Positions 28,734 through 37,112 of a stretch of DNA of 64,000 nt are shown piece by piece. Both the position numbers and the translations under genes were made by a program. The notes under the pieces were generated by a model. It was not told where the DNA came from. It worked only from the letters and a program-made list of their open reading frames with translations, and made no database searches. Positions within the stretch are counted from its first letter, which is position 1; the number at the start of each line of letters is the position of its first letter. The stretch lies in assembly GCF_036421855.1 (NCBI RefSeq), contig NZ_JAZGOK010000002.1. One strand, given 5' to 3'. This stretch comes from Georgenia_B sunbinii (GTDB taxonomy: Bacteria; Actinomycetota; Actinomycetes; Actinomycetales; Actinomycetaceae).

Positions 28734-29932
28734 CAGGCGTCCTCTCCGGTGGTCTGGTGGGTGACGATGAGATCGATGAAGCGGTCGAACAGGTAGGAGG
28801 CGTCGTGCGGGCCGGCCGCCGCCTCCGGGTGGTACTGGACGGAGAACGCCGGCACGTCCAGGGCGCGCAGCCCCTCGACGACGCCGTCGTTGAGCGAGAC
28901 GTGGGAGACCTCGACCCGCCCGTAGCGGCCGCCGTCGAACGGTGCGACGGCCGGCTCGCCGACCGGCGCGTCGACCGCGAACCCGTGGTTGTGCGCGGTG
29001 ATCGCCACCTTGCCGGTGGCCCGGTCGATGACCGGCTGGTTGACGCCGCGGTGGCCGTAGTCGAGCTTGTAGGTGCCGAAGCCCAGTGCCCGGCCGAGCA
29101 GCTGGTTGCCCAGGCAGATCCCGAAGAACGGCACACCGGCTCCGAGCACGCCGCGCAGCAGCTCCACCTCGGCGTCGGCGGTGGCCGGGTCGCCCGGGCC
29201 GTTGGAGAAGAACACGCCGTCGGGCGCGAGCTCGAGCACCCCGGCGAGGCTGGTGTGCTGCGGCACGACGTGCACGCGCAGCCCGCGCTGGGCCAGCTCC
29301 TCGGGGGTGCGGGACTTGATGCCTAGGTCGACGGCGACGACGGTCGCCACCGGCTCCTTGCCGGTGTAGGCGCCCGAGGGCTCGACGACGTAGCTCTCCT
29401 GGGTGGACACCTCGGCCGCCAGCGCGGCACCGTTCATCCGCGGTGCCTGCCGGACCAGCTCGAGCAGCACGTCGAGCGCCGGCTGGCCCGGGTCGGTGCC
29501 GCCGGCCGGCAGTGCCGAGCCGGAGAAGATCCCGGCCCGCATGACGCCGCGGTCACGCAGGTGGCGGGTGAGCGCGCGGGTGTCGACCTCGCAGATCCCG
29601 ACGACGTCGCGGGAGGCGAGGTCGGCCTCGAGCGCACCGGTCGACCGCCAGCTCGAGGCACGGCGGGCAGCGTCCCGGATGACGACGCCGGCTGCCCACA
29701 CCTTGGGCGACTCCTGGTCCTCCTCGTTGACACCGGTGTTGCCGATGTGCGGCGCGGTGAAGGTGACGATCTGCCGGTGGTAGGACGGGTCGGTGAGGGT
29801 CTCCTGGTAGCCGGTCATCCCGGTGGCGAACACGATCTCACCGACGGTACGGCCGCTCGCGGCGTAGGCGCGGCCTCGCAGCACGTAGCCGTCCTCGAGG
29901 ATGAGCAGGGCGTCGTCTCGACTGGTACTCAC
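28733..29932 (-). CDS. carA: Carbamoyl-phosphate synthase, small (glutaminase) subunit
   Basis: Supplies ammonia from glutamine to CarB. 399 residues: N-terminal CPSase domain and C-terminal class I amidotransferase with nucleophile Cys in FFGICLGNQLLG and catalytic His in VQYHPEAAAGPHD. The GTG at 29932 has AAGGAG six bases upstream, deciding the start, and overlaps the pyrC stop as GTGA. Confidence 0.97.
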
Positions 29933-31248
29933 CGGTCTCCTTCTGGTTGCTGGGTCACGGGGCGGCCGTCGCGCACAGTGGCGCGACCGCGCAGGAAGGT
30001 GGCCACGACCCGCCCGGGCAGGGTACGGCCCTGGAACGGGGTGTTGCTGCTGGCGGTCACCTGCTGGGCGCCGTCGACGGTCAGCCGGGCGGCGGGGTCC
30101 ACGAGGGTGAGGTTGGCCGGCTCGCCGACCGCGATCGGCCGGCCGTGGCCCTCGACCCGGCCGATCTGCGCCGGCCGCGCGGAGAGCACTCGGGCGACGT
30201 CGGCGTAGGTCATCAGGCCGGGCTCGACCATGGTCTCGAGCACGACCGGCAGCGCGGTCTCCAGCCCGGTCATCCCGAAGGCGGCCTGCGGCCACTCGCA
30301 GTCCTTGTCCTCCATCGGGTGGGGCGCGTGGTCGGTGGCGACGATGTCGATGGTGCCGTCGGCCAGCGCCGCCCGCAGCGCGCGGACGTCCTCGTCGGTG
30401 CGCAGCGGCGGGTTCACCTTGAAGGTGGGGTCGTAGCTGCGCGCCAGGTCGTCGGTGAGCAGCAGGTGGTGGGGAGTCACCTCGGCGGTGACATCGATCC
30501 CGCGGGCCTTGGCCCAGCGCACGATCTCCACCGAGCCGGCGGTCGACAAGTGGCAGATGTGCACCCGGGAGCCCACGTGCTCGGCGAGCAGGACGTCGCG
30601 GGCGATGATCGCCTCTTCGGCGACCGCCGGCCAGCCGGTGAGGCCGAGCTCGGCCGACACGACACCCTCGTTCATCTGGGCGTCCTCGGTGAGCCGCGGC
30701 TCCTGGGCGTGCTGGGCGATGACGCCGTCGAAGGCCTTGACGTACTCCAGCGCCCGGCGCATGAGGACCGGGTCCCACACGCACTTGCCGTCATCGGAGA
30801 ACACCCGGACGCGGGCCTGGGAGGCGGCCATCGCGCCGAGCTCGGCGAGCTGTTCTCCCGCCAGGCCGACGGTCACCGCGCCGACCGGGAACACGTCGGT
30901 CCAGCCGGCCGCCCGGCCCAGGTGCCAGACCTGCTCGACGACGCCGGCGGTGTCGGCCACCGGGGAGGTGTTGGCCATCGCGTGCACAGCGGTGAAGCCG
31001 CCGGCCGCCGCTGCGCGGGTGCCGGACCACACGGTCTCGGCGTCCTCCCGGCCGGGCTCGCGCAGGTGGGTGTGGAGGTCGACGAGCCCGGGCAGCGCGA
31101 CGAGACCCTCGGCGTCGATGGTCTGGGCGTCGGGCCCGGCCTGCCGGGCGGCGTCGGGGCCGATGGCGGCGATGACGCCGTCGGCGAGGAGAAGGTCCGT
31201 GGTGGGCCCGCCGAGCGGCGCGGCACCCCGCAGGAGATAGCTGGTCAC
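29929..31248 (-). CDS. pyrC: Dihydroorotase (type I)
   Basis: Cyclises carbamoyl aspartate to dihydroorotate. 439 residues with the metal motif VDLHTHLREPG, later zinc ligands in HICHLSTAGS and the catalytic Asp in IVATDHAPHPMEDKD. Amidohydrolase type I by length and motif. The GTG overlaps the pyrB stop as GTGA. A dihydroorotate dehydrogenase (pyrD) and pyrE are not in this operon. Confidence 0.97.
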   Translation of the reverse strand: MTSYLLRGAAPLGGPTTDLLLADGVIAAIGPDAARQAGPDAQTIDAEGLVALPGLVDLHTHLREPGREDAETVWSGTRAAAAGGFTAVHAMANTSPVADTAGVVEQVWHLGRAAGWTDVFPVGAVTVGLAGEQLAELGAMAASQARVRVFSDDGKCVWDPVLMRRALEYVKAFDGVIAQHAQEPRLTEDAQMNEGVVSAELGLTGWPAVAEEAIIARDVLLAEHVGSRVHICHLSTAGSVEIVRWAKARGIDVTAEVTPHHLLLTDDLARSYDPTFKVNPPLRTDEDVRALRAALADGTIDIVATDHAPHPMEDKDCEWPQAAFGMTGLETALPVVLETMVEPGLMTYADVARVLSARPAQIGRVEGHGRPIAVGEPANLTLVDPAARLTVDGAQQVTASSNTPFQGRTLPGRVVATFLRGRATVRDGRPVTQQPEGDR

Positions 31249-32240
31249 GAGGCGGCTCCGAGGTCGCTGGAGGACGTCGCCGGGGCTCCGGCGAGCAGGT
31301 GGTAGAGGACGGCCATCCGCACCGAGACACCGTTGGCGACCTGCTCGACGACCGTCGAGCGGGGGCTGTCGGCGGCCTCGGCGGAGATCTCCAGGCCACG
31401 GTTCATCGGCCCGGGGTGCATGACGATGGCGTGGTCGGGCAGCGCGGCGAGCCGGCTGCGGGTGAGCCCGTACTGGCGGTGGTACTCCTGCGGCGAGGGG
31501 AAGAAGCCGCCCCCGGCGCTGGACATCCGCTCGCGCTGGACGCGCAGCATCATCACCGCGTCGGGGCCCTGCGCCAGGGTCCGGTCGAGGTCGTAGGAGA
31601 CCGTGCAGGGCCACGCCTGCACCCCGACCGGCACGAGGGTGGGCGGCGCGACCAGGGTGACGTCGGCACCGAGCGTGGTCAGCAGCTCGACGTTGGAGCG
31701 CGCCACCCGGGAGTGCAGTACGTCCCCGACGACGACGACGGACAGGCCGCGCAGGTCCCCGCCGCGCGTGTCGCCGTCCGGGCCACCACCGGTGAGGCGG
31801 CGCCGGATGGTGTAGGCGTCCAGCAGGGCCTGCGTCGGGTGCTGGTGCGTGCCGTCCCCGGCGTTGACCACCGGGACGTCGATCCAGCCGGAGTACGCCA
31901 GCCGGTGCGGGGCCCCGGACGAGTGGTGCCGCACGACGACGGCGTCGGCGCCCATCGCCTGGAGCGTCTGGGCGGTGTCCTTGAGCGACTCCCCCTTGGA
32001 GACGCTGGAGCCCTTGGCAGCGAAGTTGATGACGTCGGCCGACAGCCGCTTAGCGGCGGCCTCGAAGGAGATCCGGGTCCGGGTGGAGTCCTCGAAGAAC
32101 AGGTTGACGACCGTCAGCCCGCGCAGCGTCGGCAGCTTGCGCATCTGCCGGGACTGGGTGGCGGCCATCTCCTCGGCGGTGTCGAGCAGGGCGACGGCGG
32201 CGTCCCGGTCGAGGTCGCGGGCCGAGAGCAGGTGCCTCAT
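31245..32240 (-). CDS. pyrB: Aspartate carbamoyltransferase, catalytic subunit
   Basis: Condenses carbamoyl phosphate with aspartate. 331 residues with carbamoyl-phosphate loop FFEDSTRTRISFE, HxxxxTQAL segment (GDGTHQHPTQALLD) and the aspartate-domain MHPGPMNRGLEI motif. No regulatory pyrI gene is present, as in other Actinobacteria. ATG start overlapping the pyrR stop. Confidence 0.97.
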   Translation of the reverse strand: MRHLLSARDLDRDAAVALLDTAEEMAATQSRQMRKLPTLRGLTVVNLFFEDSTRTRISFEAAAKRLSADVINFAAKGSSVSKGESLKDTAQTLQAMGADAVVVRHHSSGAPHRLAYSGWIDVPVVNAGDGTHQHPTQALLDAYTIRRRLTGGGPDGDTRGGDLRGLSVVVVGDVLHSRVARSNVELLTTLGADVTLVAPPTLVPVGVQAWPCTVSYDLDRTLAQGPDAVMMLRVQRERMSSAGGGFFPSPQEYHRQYGLTRSRLAALPDHAIVMHPGPMNRGLEISAEAADSPRSTVVEQVANGVSVRMAVLYHLLAGAPATSSSDLGAAS

Positions 32241-32818
32241 CGGGCGTCCTCCCCCGCCGGCCGCGGCTTGACGATGCTCACGGCGTCCTCGCCGTCGATC
32301 TCGGCGAGCCGCACGCTCACGCGTTCGTGCCGTGACGTCGGCAGGTTCTTGCCGACGTAGTCGGCCCGGATCGGCAGCTCCCGGTGGCCGCGGTCGACGA
32401 GCACCGCGAGCTGCACCCGGGCCGGGCGGCCGAGGTCGGCCAGCGCGTCCAGCGCCGCGCGGATGGTGCGGCCGGAGAACAGCACGTCATCGACGAGGAC
32501 GACGAGCTTGCCGTCGACGCCGCCGCTGGGCATCTCGGTGCGCAGCAGCGTGCGTGTGGGCTGGGAGCGCAGGTCGTCGCGGTACATCGTGACGTCGAGC
32601 GCGCCGAGCGAGGCGCGGCCACCGGCGTCGACGAGACGGCTGTGCAGCCGCTGCGCGAGCGGGACGCCGCGGGTGGGGATCCCGAGGAGGACGACGTCAT
32701 CGGCGTCGGAACGTTCGAGGATCTCGTGGCTGATGCGGGTCAGTGACCGGGCGATCTCGGGCGGGCCGAGGACGGTCACCTCCGGCAACGCCGAGGGCAC
32801 AGGTGTGTCGTAGTCCAT
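32237..32818 (-). CDS. pyrR: Bifunctional pyr operon regulator / uracil phosphoribosyltransferase
   Basis: RNA-binding regulator that, when loaded with UMP or UTP, binds the pyr leader mRNA; it also has weak uracil phosphoribosyltransferase activity. 193 residues with the PRPP loop LVVLVDDVLFSGRTIRA and GIPTRGVPLAQRL. ATG preceded by AAGGAG at eight bases. First gene of pyrR-pyrB-pyrC-carA-carB-pyrF, all overlapping, so control of its translation can reach the whole operon. Its own leader contains a matching binding hairpin. Confidence 0.96.
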   Translation of the reverse strand: MDYDTPVPSALPEVTVLGPPEIARSLTRISHEILERSDADDVVLLGIPTRGVPLAQRLHSRLVDAGGRASLGALDVTMYRDDLRSQPTRTLLRTEMPSGGVDGKLVVLVDDVLFSGRTIRAALDALADLGRPARVQLAVLVDRGHRELPIRADYVGKNLPTSRHERVSVRLAEIDGEDAVSIVKPRPAGEDAR

Positions 32819-32826
32819 CTGGCATG

Positions 32827-32861
32827 CTCCTTCCCCGCCTCACGGGACGGGTCTTAAAGGA
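32827..32861 (-). promoter_or_regulatory. PyrR-binding hairpin in the pyr operon leader, masking the pyrR ribosome-binding site
   Basis: The leader contains TCCCGTGAGG (32838-32847), an exact match to the PyrR-binding loop core UCCNGNGAGG. It is closed by CCCG/CGGG. Outside this, TCCTT pairs with AAGGA, the pyrR ribosome-binding site (32827-32832). PyrR bound to uridine nucleotides should stabilise the fold and block translation, as shown for Mycobacterium smegmatis. There is no obvious terminator/antiterminator pair, so translational repression fits better than the Bacillus attenuation scheme. A TAGCAT -10-like box at 32878-32883 would give a leader of about 50 bases. Confidence 0.85.
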
Positions 32862-33038
32862 CGGGCAGATCGCCCTGATGCTACCCGGTGACCGGTGCGC
32901 TCCCGGTCCGCCGCACGGGCCGCAGCCACCGCTGTCGGCAATACCAGCGCGGCGCCCGACAGTTGGTGGGATGCTGGAAAGAGGTGGCCGGACGCCGGTA
33001 TCCGCCGCATCTCCGGCCCCGAGGAGACGAGGTGTGAG

Positions 33039-33905
33039 ATGAGTGACATTCCTGCGGGAGCCGTCGTCGTCGGGCACGACGGATCAGCGCTGGCGGACCA
33101 GGCCCTGCGATGGGCGGCGGCCGAGGCTGCGCTCCTCCGTACCGGCCTGCACGTGCTCCACGCGACCAAGCTCGCCGGGGGCAGCCAGGCCTGGGCCGCG
33201 TACCTCGAGGAGGACCTCAGCCGCTATGGCGACGCCGTCCTCGAGGACGCCGCGGAGACGTTGGCCGACGACGACCTCACGGTGACGACCGGGTCGATCT
33301 CGACGACCGCCGGTGAGGCGCTGGTGGAGGCGTCGCGGACGGCCGCCGTCGTCGTCATGGGCGCTCGCGGCCTGGGGCGGCTGTCCGGTCCGCTGCTGGG
33401 TTCCACCACGCAGCGGGTGTCGGCCCACGCGCACGGCCCGGTCGTCGTCGTGAGGGACGAGCCGACCGCGCCGCACGGTCCGGTCGTCGTCGGGCTGGAC
33501 CCCACCGGCAACGCCGACGACGCCGTGCGGTTTGCCTTCGACCACGCCGCCCGGCGCGGCCTCGGCGTACTCCTCGTGCAGGCGATCCCGCCCGCACCAC
33601 CGGTGCGTGACGCCTTCCGCGACAGCCGCACGATCGAGATCGTCGAGCGTGCCGCCCGTGCCGCGGCGGCCGATGCCCAACAGCAGGCGAACCGGTGGCG
33701 CGAGGAGTTCCCGGACGTGCCCGCCGACGTCGATATCGTCCATGACCACCCGGTGGAGGCGATCACCGACGCGTCGCGTCGTGGCAGCCTCACCGTGGTC
33801 GGCTCCCGCGGGCGAGGCGGTCTGGCCAGCACCCTGCTCGGCTCGGTGAGTCGAGGGGTGCTGCAGCACGCCGCCGTCGTCGCGGTGGTCCGGCCGCGGC
33901 AGTAG
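33039..33905 (+). CDS. Tandem universal stress protein
   Basis: 288 residues made of two UspA domains. Each ends in an ATP-binding signature of the G-2x-G-9x-G(S/T) type: GARGLGRLSGPLLGST in the first and GSRGRGGLASTLLGSV in the second. Both starts (VVVGHDGS and VVVGLDPT) are intact. Such double-domain proteins bind ATP and are induced under hypoxia or stationary phase in mycobacteria. ATG preceded by GAGGTGTG. It is divergent from pyrR over about 220 bases. Confidence 0.93.
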   Translation: MSDIPAGAVVVGHDGSALADQALRWAAAEAALLRTGLHVLHATKLAGGSQAWAAYLEEDLSRYGDAVLEDAAETLADDDLTVTTGSISTTAGEALVEASRTAAVVVMGARGLGRLSGPLLGSTTQRVSAHAHGPVVVVRDEPTAPHGPVVVGLDPTGNADDAVRFAFDHAARRGLGVLLVQAIPPAPPVRDAFRDSRTIEIVERAARAAAADAQQQANRWREEFPDVPADVDIVHDHPVEAITDASRRGSLTVVGSRGRGGLASTLLGSVSRGVLQHAAVVAVVRPRQ

Positions 33906-33920
33906 ACCCGGGACGCTCCG

Positions 33921-34673
33921 TCAGGCAGGGCCGGCTTCCCGTGCCAGCGCGACCGCCGCGGCGGCGCCCTGCCGCCACGGCGCGCCGTGACCGGGCAGCA
34001 CGGTGCCGGCACCGGTGCCCGCGACCGCGTCGAGGGTGCGCAGGTTGAGCGCGGAGTCCGCCGTCGCGGCGCCGGCGACGATCCGCGGGCCGGTCCGGCC
34101 GGTGTACGGGTCGAGCGTCACCAGCGCGTCACCGCTGAGCACGACGTCACGGTCGGGCAGGTGGAGCGCCACATGCCCATAGGTGTGGCCCGGCGTCGCC
34201 AGGACCTGTGGCCGCCCCGGCACCGGCAGCTCGCGGCCGGGCACGAGCGACCGCACCCGGTCGAGCTCGACCCCACGGACGCACAGCGCACCCGCGGCCG
34301 CCACCCGCAGGAGGATGGGCACCGCGGCCGGGTGCTTGACGGGGTAGGCGGCCCGCGGGTTCTCGTGGGCGTAGCGGTACGGGTGTGCCGCGAGGCGGTG
34401 GTCCTCCGGGTGGGCCCAGACCGGCAGGTCCAGCCGTTCCTGGAGGCGTCGGGCGAGCCCCACGTGGTCGAAGTGGGCGTGGGTGAGGGCCAGTGCTCGC
34501 AGGTCGCGGGGCCGGTGCCCGAGCGATCTGATCGCCTCGCCGAGCTGGCGCCACATCGCGGGCACGCCGGCATCGATGAGGGCGAGGCCGTCGTCGTCCT
34601 CGATGAGGTAGCAGTTGACGGCGGCCCGGCTGACGAGGTGGACCCCCGGAGCTACCTCGGTGACGGCCGTCAT
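33921..34673 (-). CDS. Metallo-beta-lactamase-fold hydrolase
   Basis: A 250-residue metal-dependent hydrolase. The HAHFDH zinc motif (65-70), then downstream zinc ligands in ATPGHTYGHVAL, LSGDALVT and VLPGHGAPW are complete, so both metals can bind. The family includes glyoxalase II, lactonases and others; no substrate is suggested by the neighbours. ATG 34673 is chosen for its GGGGAG at five bases; the frame runs 21 codons further upstream. It ends 15 bases from the convergent UspA gene. Confidence 0.86.
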   Translation of the reverse strand: MTAVTEVAPGVHLVSRAAVNCYLIEDDDGLALIDAGVPAMWRQLGEAIRSLGHRPRDLRALALTHAHFDHVGLARRLQERLDLPVWAHPEDHRLAAHPYRYAHENPRAAYPVKHPAAVPILLRVAAAGALCVRGVELDRVRSLVPGRELPVPGRPQVLATPGHTYGHVALHLPDRDVVLSGDALVTLDPYTGRTGPRIVAGAATADSALNLRTLDAVAGTGAGTVLPGHGAPWRQGAAAAVALAREAGPA

Positions 34674-34804
34674 GCTCACTCCCCGCTTCGGCTCGTCCGG
34701 CACGCCGCGACCACAGTCGGCCGTGACGCGAGTCACGTGCCACTATCGCCGGGCGGGCGGGCGCGCGCACCCCGGGAGGCGGTTGCGCCCGCCGCGCACC
34801 GTGC

Positions 34805-35236
34805 TCAATCGCGGGGCGCGGCCTCGAGCGTGAGGATCCGGCCGAGCAGGCCGTTGACGAACCGCGGCGAGTCGTCGGTGGACAGCTTGGCGGCCAGCGC
34901 CACCGCCTCGTCGACGACGACGGCGCCCGGCACGTCGACGTTGTACAGCAGCTCCCAGGTGCCCAGGCGCAGGATCGCGCGGTCCACCGCCGGCATCCGC
35001 TCCAGGGTCCACTCCTGGGAGTAGGTGGTCAGCAGCTCGTCGATCTCTTCGCTGTGGGTCGCTACCCCCTCGACGATGTCGACGGCGTACTGCGGCAGGG
35101 CCGTCTGCGCAGTGGTGTGCTGCAGACGCTCGGCGAGGAGGTCGAGCAGCCCGATGGGCCGGCCGGACACTTCCCGCTGGTCGGCCTCGTAGAGGACGTC
35201 GATCGCGCGGGTACGGGCTTTGCTGCGTGCTCCCAT
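34805..35236 (-). CDS. nusB: Transcription antitermination factor NusB
   Basis: All-helical RNA-binding protein that forms the rRNA antitermination complex with NusE (S10). 143 residues starting MGARSKARTRAIDVLYEADQ, a typical NusB N-terminus, with the arginine-rich motif intact and VDVPGAVVVDEAVALAAKL in the C-terminal half. It starts one base after the efp stop, the conserved efp-nusB pair. Confidence 0.95.
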   Translation of the reverse strand: MGARSKARTRAIDVLYEADQREVSGRPIGLLDLLAERLQHTTAQTALPQYAVDIVEGVATHSEEIDELLTTYSQEWTLERMPAVDRAILRLGTWELLYNVDVPGAVVVDEAVALAAKLSTDDSPRFVNGLLGRILTLEAAPRD

Positions 35237-35237
35237 G

Positions 35238-35801
35238 TCAGTCGTTCACGCGACCGAGGTAGTCCCCCGAGCGCGTGTCGACCTTGATCTTGGTGCCGGT
35301 CTCGAGGAACAGCGGGACCTGGACCTCGTAACCGGTCTGCACGGTCGCGGGCTTGGTGCCGGCCGAGGAACGGTCACCCTGCAGGCCGGGCTCGGTGTAG
35401 GTGATCTCCATGACCACCGAGGTCGGCATCTCGACGTAGAGGACCTGGCCGTCGTGCATCGCGACGGTGGCGACCTGCTCCTCGAGGAGGAAGTTCGCGA
35501 CGTCGCCGATGGTGTCGGCCATCACCGTCAGCTGCTCGTAGGTGCTGCTGTCCATGAAGACGTAGTCGGCGCCGTCCTGGTACAGGTACTGCATGTCGCG
35601 ACGGTCGACCGTGGCGGTCTCGACCTTCACGCCGGCATTGAAGGTCTTGTCGACCGACTTGCCCGACAGCACGTTCTTCAGCTTGGTGCGCACGAAGGCC
35701 GGGCCCTTGCCCGGCTTGACGTGCTGGAACTCCACGACGGACCACAGGTGCCCATCGATGACGAGCACCATGCCGTTCTTGAGGTCGTTGGTCGAAGCCA
35801 C
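35238..35801 (-). CDS. efp: Translation elongation factor P, actinobacterial PGKGP type
   Basis: Rescues ribosomes stalled at polyproline stretches. 187 residues, three OB-like domains. The tip loop reads KPGKGPAFVR with Lys at position 32, the palindromic PGKGP form described for actinobacterial EF-P, which works without Lys modification. No epmA/epmB or hypusination-type gene is nearby, in agreement. GTG start with AAGGAT upstream. Confidence 0.96.
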   Translation of the reverse strand: MASTNDLKNGMVLVIDGHLWSVVEFQHVKPGKGPAFVRTKLKNVLSGKSVDKTFNAGVKVETATVDRRDMQYLYQDGADYVFMDSSTYEQLTVMADTIGDVANFLLEEQVATVAMHDGQVLYVEMPTSVVMEITYTEPGLQGDRSSAGTKPATVQTGYEVQVPLFLETGTKIKVDTRSGDYLGRVND

Positions 35802-35834
35802 AGAAATATCCTTGCGTCGGGGGATGTGCGGCGC

Positions 35835-36206
35835 TCAGCCTAACGCGTGGCGCGCCCAGAGTCCCAGCACGGCACAGGCGCCGGCCCAGGTGTAGGAGAC
35901 CAGCGTGCCGATGATGAACAGCTCGGCCGACGGCCCGCGTCGGTCCGGGTGCGGCTCGCGCAGCTCCGGGTAGCGGCCCAGGCCCTTGACCGCCAGGACG
36001 ACGGCGACGGCCTCCGGGAAGCCGGCGAGCACCGCGCCGGTGATCGCCAGCCGCTCGAGCATCCCGATCCACGCGCCACCGCGGGCGATGCCGCCGTCGG
36101 GCGGGTCGGGCTGCCAGCGGCGCAGCACCCGGCCAGTCGCCCAGCGCCCGCCGAGGACGGAAAGCAGCAGCACCCCGGCGAAGGCCCCCGCGATCGCCCA
36201 GCTCAT
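35835..36206 (-). CDS. Multi-pass membrane protein partnered with a SatD-like protein
   Basis: 123 residues, about three to four hydrophobic segments (AIAGAFAGVLLLSVLGG; ITGAVLAGFPEAVAVVLAV; LFIIGTLVSYTWAGACAVLGLW), no known domain. The ATG overlaps the stop of the upstream SatD-like gene as ATGA, so the two are translated together and probably act together. It ends 34 bases from the efp start. Confidence 0.72.
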   Translation of the reverse strand: MSWAIAGAFAGVLLLSVLGGRWATGRVLRRWQPDPPDGGIARGGAWIGMLERLAITGAVLAGFPEAVAVVLAVKGLGRYPELREPHPDRRGPSAELFIIGTLVSYTWAGACAVLGLWARHALG

Positions 36207-36835
36207 CGGTCCGCCTCGGCGTCTCGGTCCGCACCGGCGTCGTCCAGCAGGCGGGCGGCGAGCGGGTGGAGCCGCTGCTCCTCCTGCCACATCGCGGTGG
36301 CGAGCCGCTGGCTCACCGCCTGGGCGCTGATGTCCAGCTCCTCCGCAGCGCGTCGCTGGGTGGGCACGGTGTCCATGAGGTCGATGATCTCCCACCCCTC
36401 GGGGCTGCGCCGACGCACCACCAGGCCGAGCATCTGGAGCAGCGCCTCGGCGTCGTCGGCGGCCTGCGGGTCCTCCCCCTCGACGGCGAGCGGGATGCTC
36501 ACCGCACGACCGCGGGCGCGCTCCACCGCCGCCCTCGCGTGCACGAACGCCGGCCCGGCACTGGCGGCGGCGGTGTCGGCGAGCGGCTCGCTCACCGGGC
36601 CGGCCCCGATCCCGACGCTCCAGCCGCCCAGCCGCTGCAGCCGCAGCGCGAGGTCGACGACGTCTGCGGCGGCGTCGAGCACCCCCTGCACCTCGTCCCC
36701 AACGGTGCGGACCATCGGCAGCACGAACGGGTCGCGGCCGAGGACCGCCTGCCAGCGGGCCACGTGGTCGAGCAGCGCGGGGACATCGTCCCCACGGGTC
36801 TGGCTCGACTTTTGGTCGATCGTCAGCACGAACAT
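36203..36835 (-). CDS. SatD-like protein with a C-terminal helix-turn-helix
   Basis: 210 residues. The N-terminal part resembles the SatD family: a short beta start (MFVLTIDQKSS), then VGDEVQGVL at about 45-53, reminiscent of the GDEFQ element of nucleotide-cyclase-like folds. The C-terminal region (about 150-185, TQRRAAEELDISAQAVSQRL) looks like a helix-turn-helix. Family function is poorly known. It starts six bases after a likely -10 box, and a perfect inverted repeat overlaps its promoter, suggesting self-regulation. Alternative view: a plain DNA-binding regulator of the membrane partner. Confidence 0.65.
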   Translation of the reverse strand: MFVLTIDQKSSQTRGDDVPALLDHVARWQAVLGRDPFVLPMVRTVGDEVQGVLDAAADVVDLALRLQRLGGWSVGIGAGPVSEPLADTAAASAGPAFVHARAAVERARGRAVSIPLAVEGEDPQAADDAEALLQMLGLVVRRRSPEGWEIIDLMDTVPTQRRAAEELDISAQAVSQRLATAMWQEEQRLHPLAARLLDDAGADRDAEADR

Positions 36836-36841
36836 TCCTCA

Positions 36842-36872
36842 AGCCTAGTCCCTTGATCCCCCAAGATCAAGG
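36842..36872 (-). promoter_or_regulatory. Promoter with palindromic operator-like repeat upstream of the SatD-like gene
   Basis: TTGATC (-35) and TAGGCT (-10) are separated by exactly 17 bases, and the ATG follows the -10 box by six bases, giving a leaderless or nearly leaderless mRNA. An 8-bp perfect inverted repeat, CCTTGATC / GATCAAGG with a 6-base gap (36851-36872), covers the -35 box and spacer. This is where a repressor would bind. Confidence 0.65.
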
Positions 36873-36912
36873 CCCCACCCTTCAGGCATACCCCCTCCCC
36901 CCAAAAAATGCT

Positions 36913-37094
36913 GCCGAGAGCGGGATTGTCCACGCGACCGCGTTGCCGAGACGCCCCCGAATGTTGCCGAGAGCGGGATTGTCCACGCGACCCCCATGTT
37001 GCCGAGAGCGGTGGAGCTCGCTGACAATCCCGCTGTCGGTGACAAGTCGGCTGTCGCGGACAATCCCGCTGTCGGCGACAATCCCGCTGTCGGC
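36913..37094. repeat. 18-bp repeat array 1, between aroB and the SatD-like gene
   Basis: Four tandem 18-mers at 37023, 37041, 37059 and 37077 (GACAATCCCGCTGTCGGC type; the second is the GACAAGTC variant). Two inverted copies, GCCGAGAGCGGGATTGTC, lie at 36913 and 36966, 53 bases apart, each followed by CACGCGACC. A degenerate inverted copy lies at 37001. The array fills most of the gap between the aroB stop and the SatD-like promoter. Function unknown. Confidence 0.9.
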
Positions 37095-37112
37095 GGCAGG
37101 GGGGGGAGGGGG

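Noticed and set aside
36851..36872. CCTTGATC/GATCAAGG as terminator of aroB
   Set aside because: It lies over 240 bases past the aroB stop and overlaps a well-spaced -35/-10 pair for the next gene, so an operator role is more likely.
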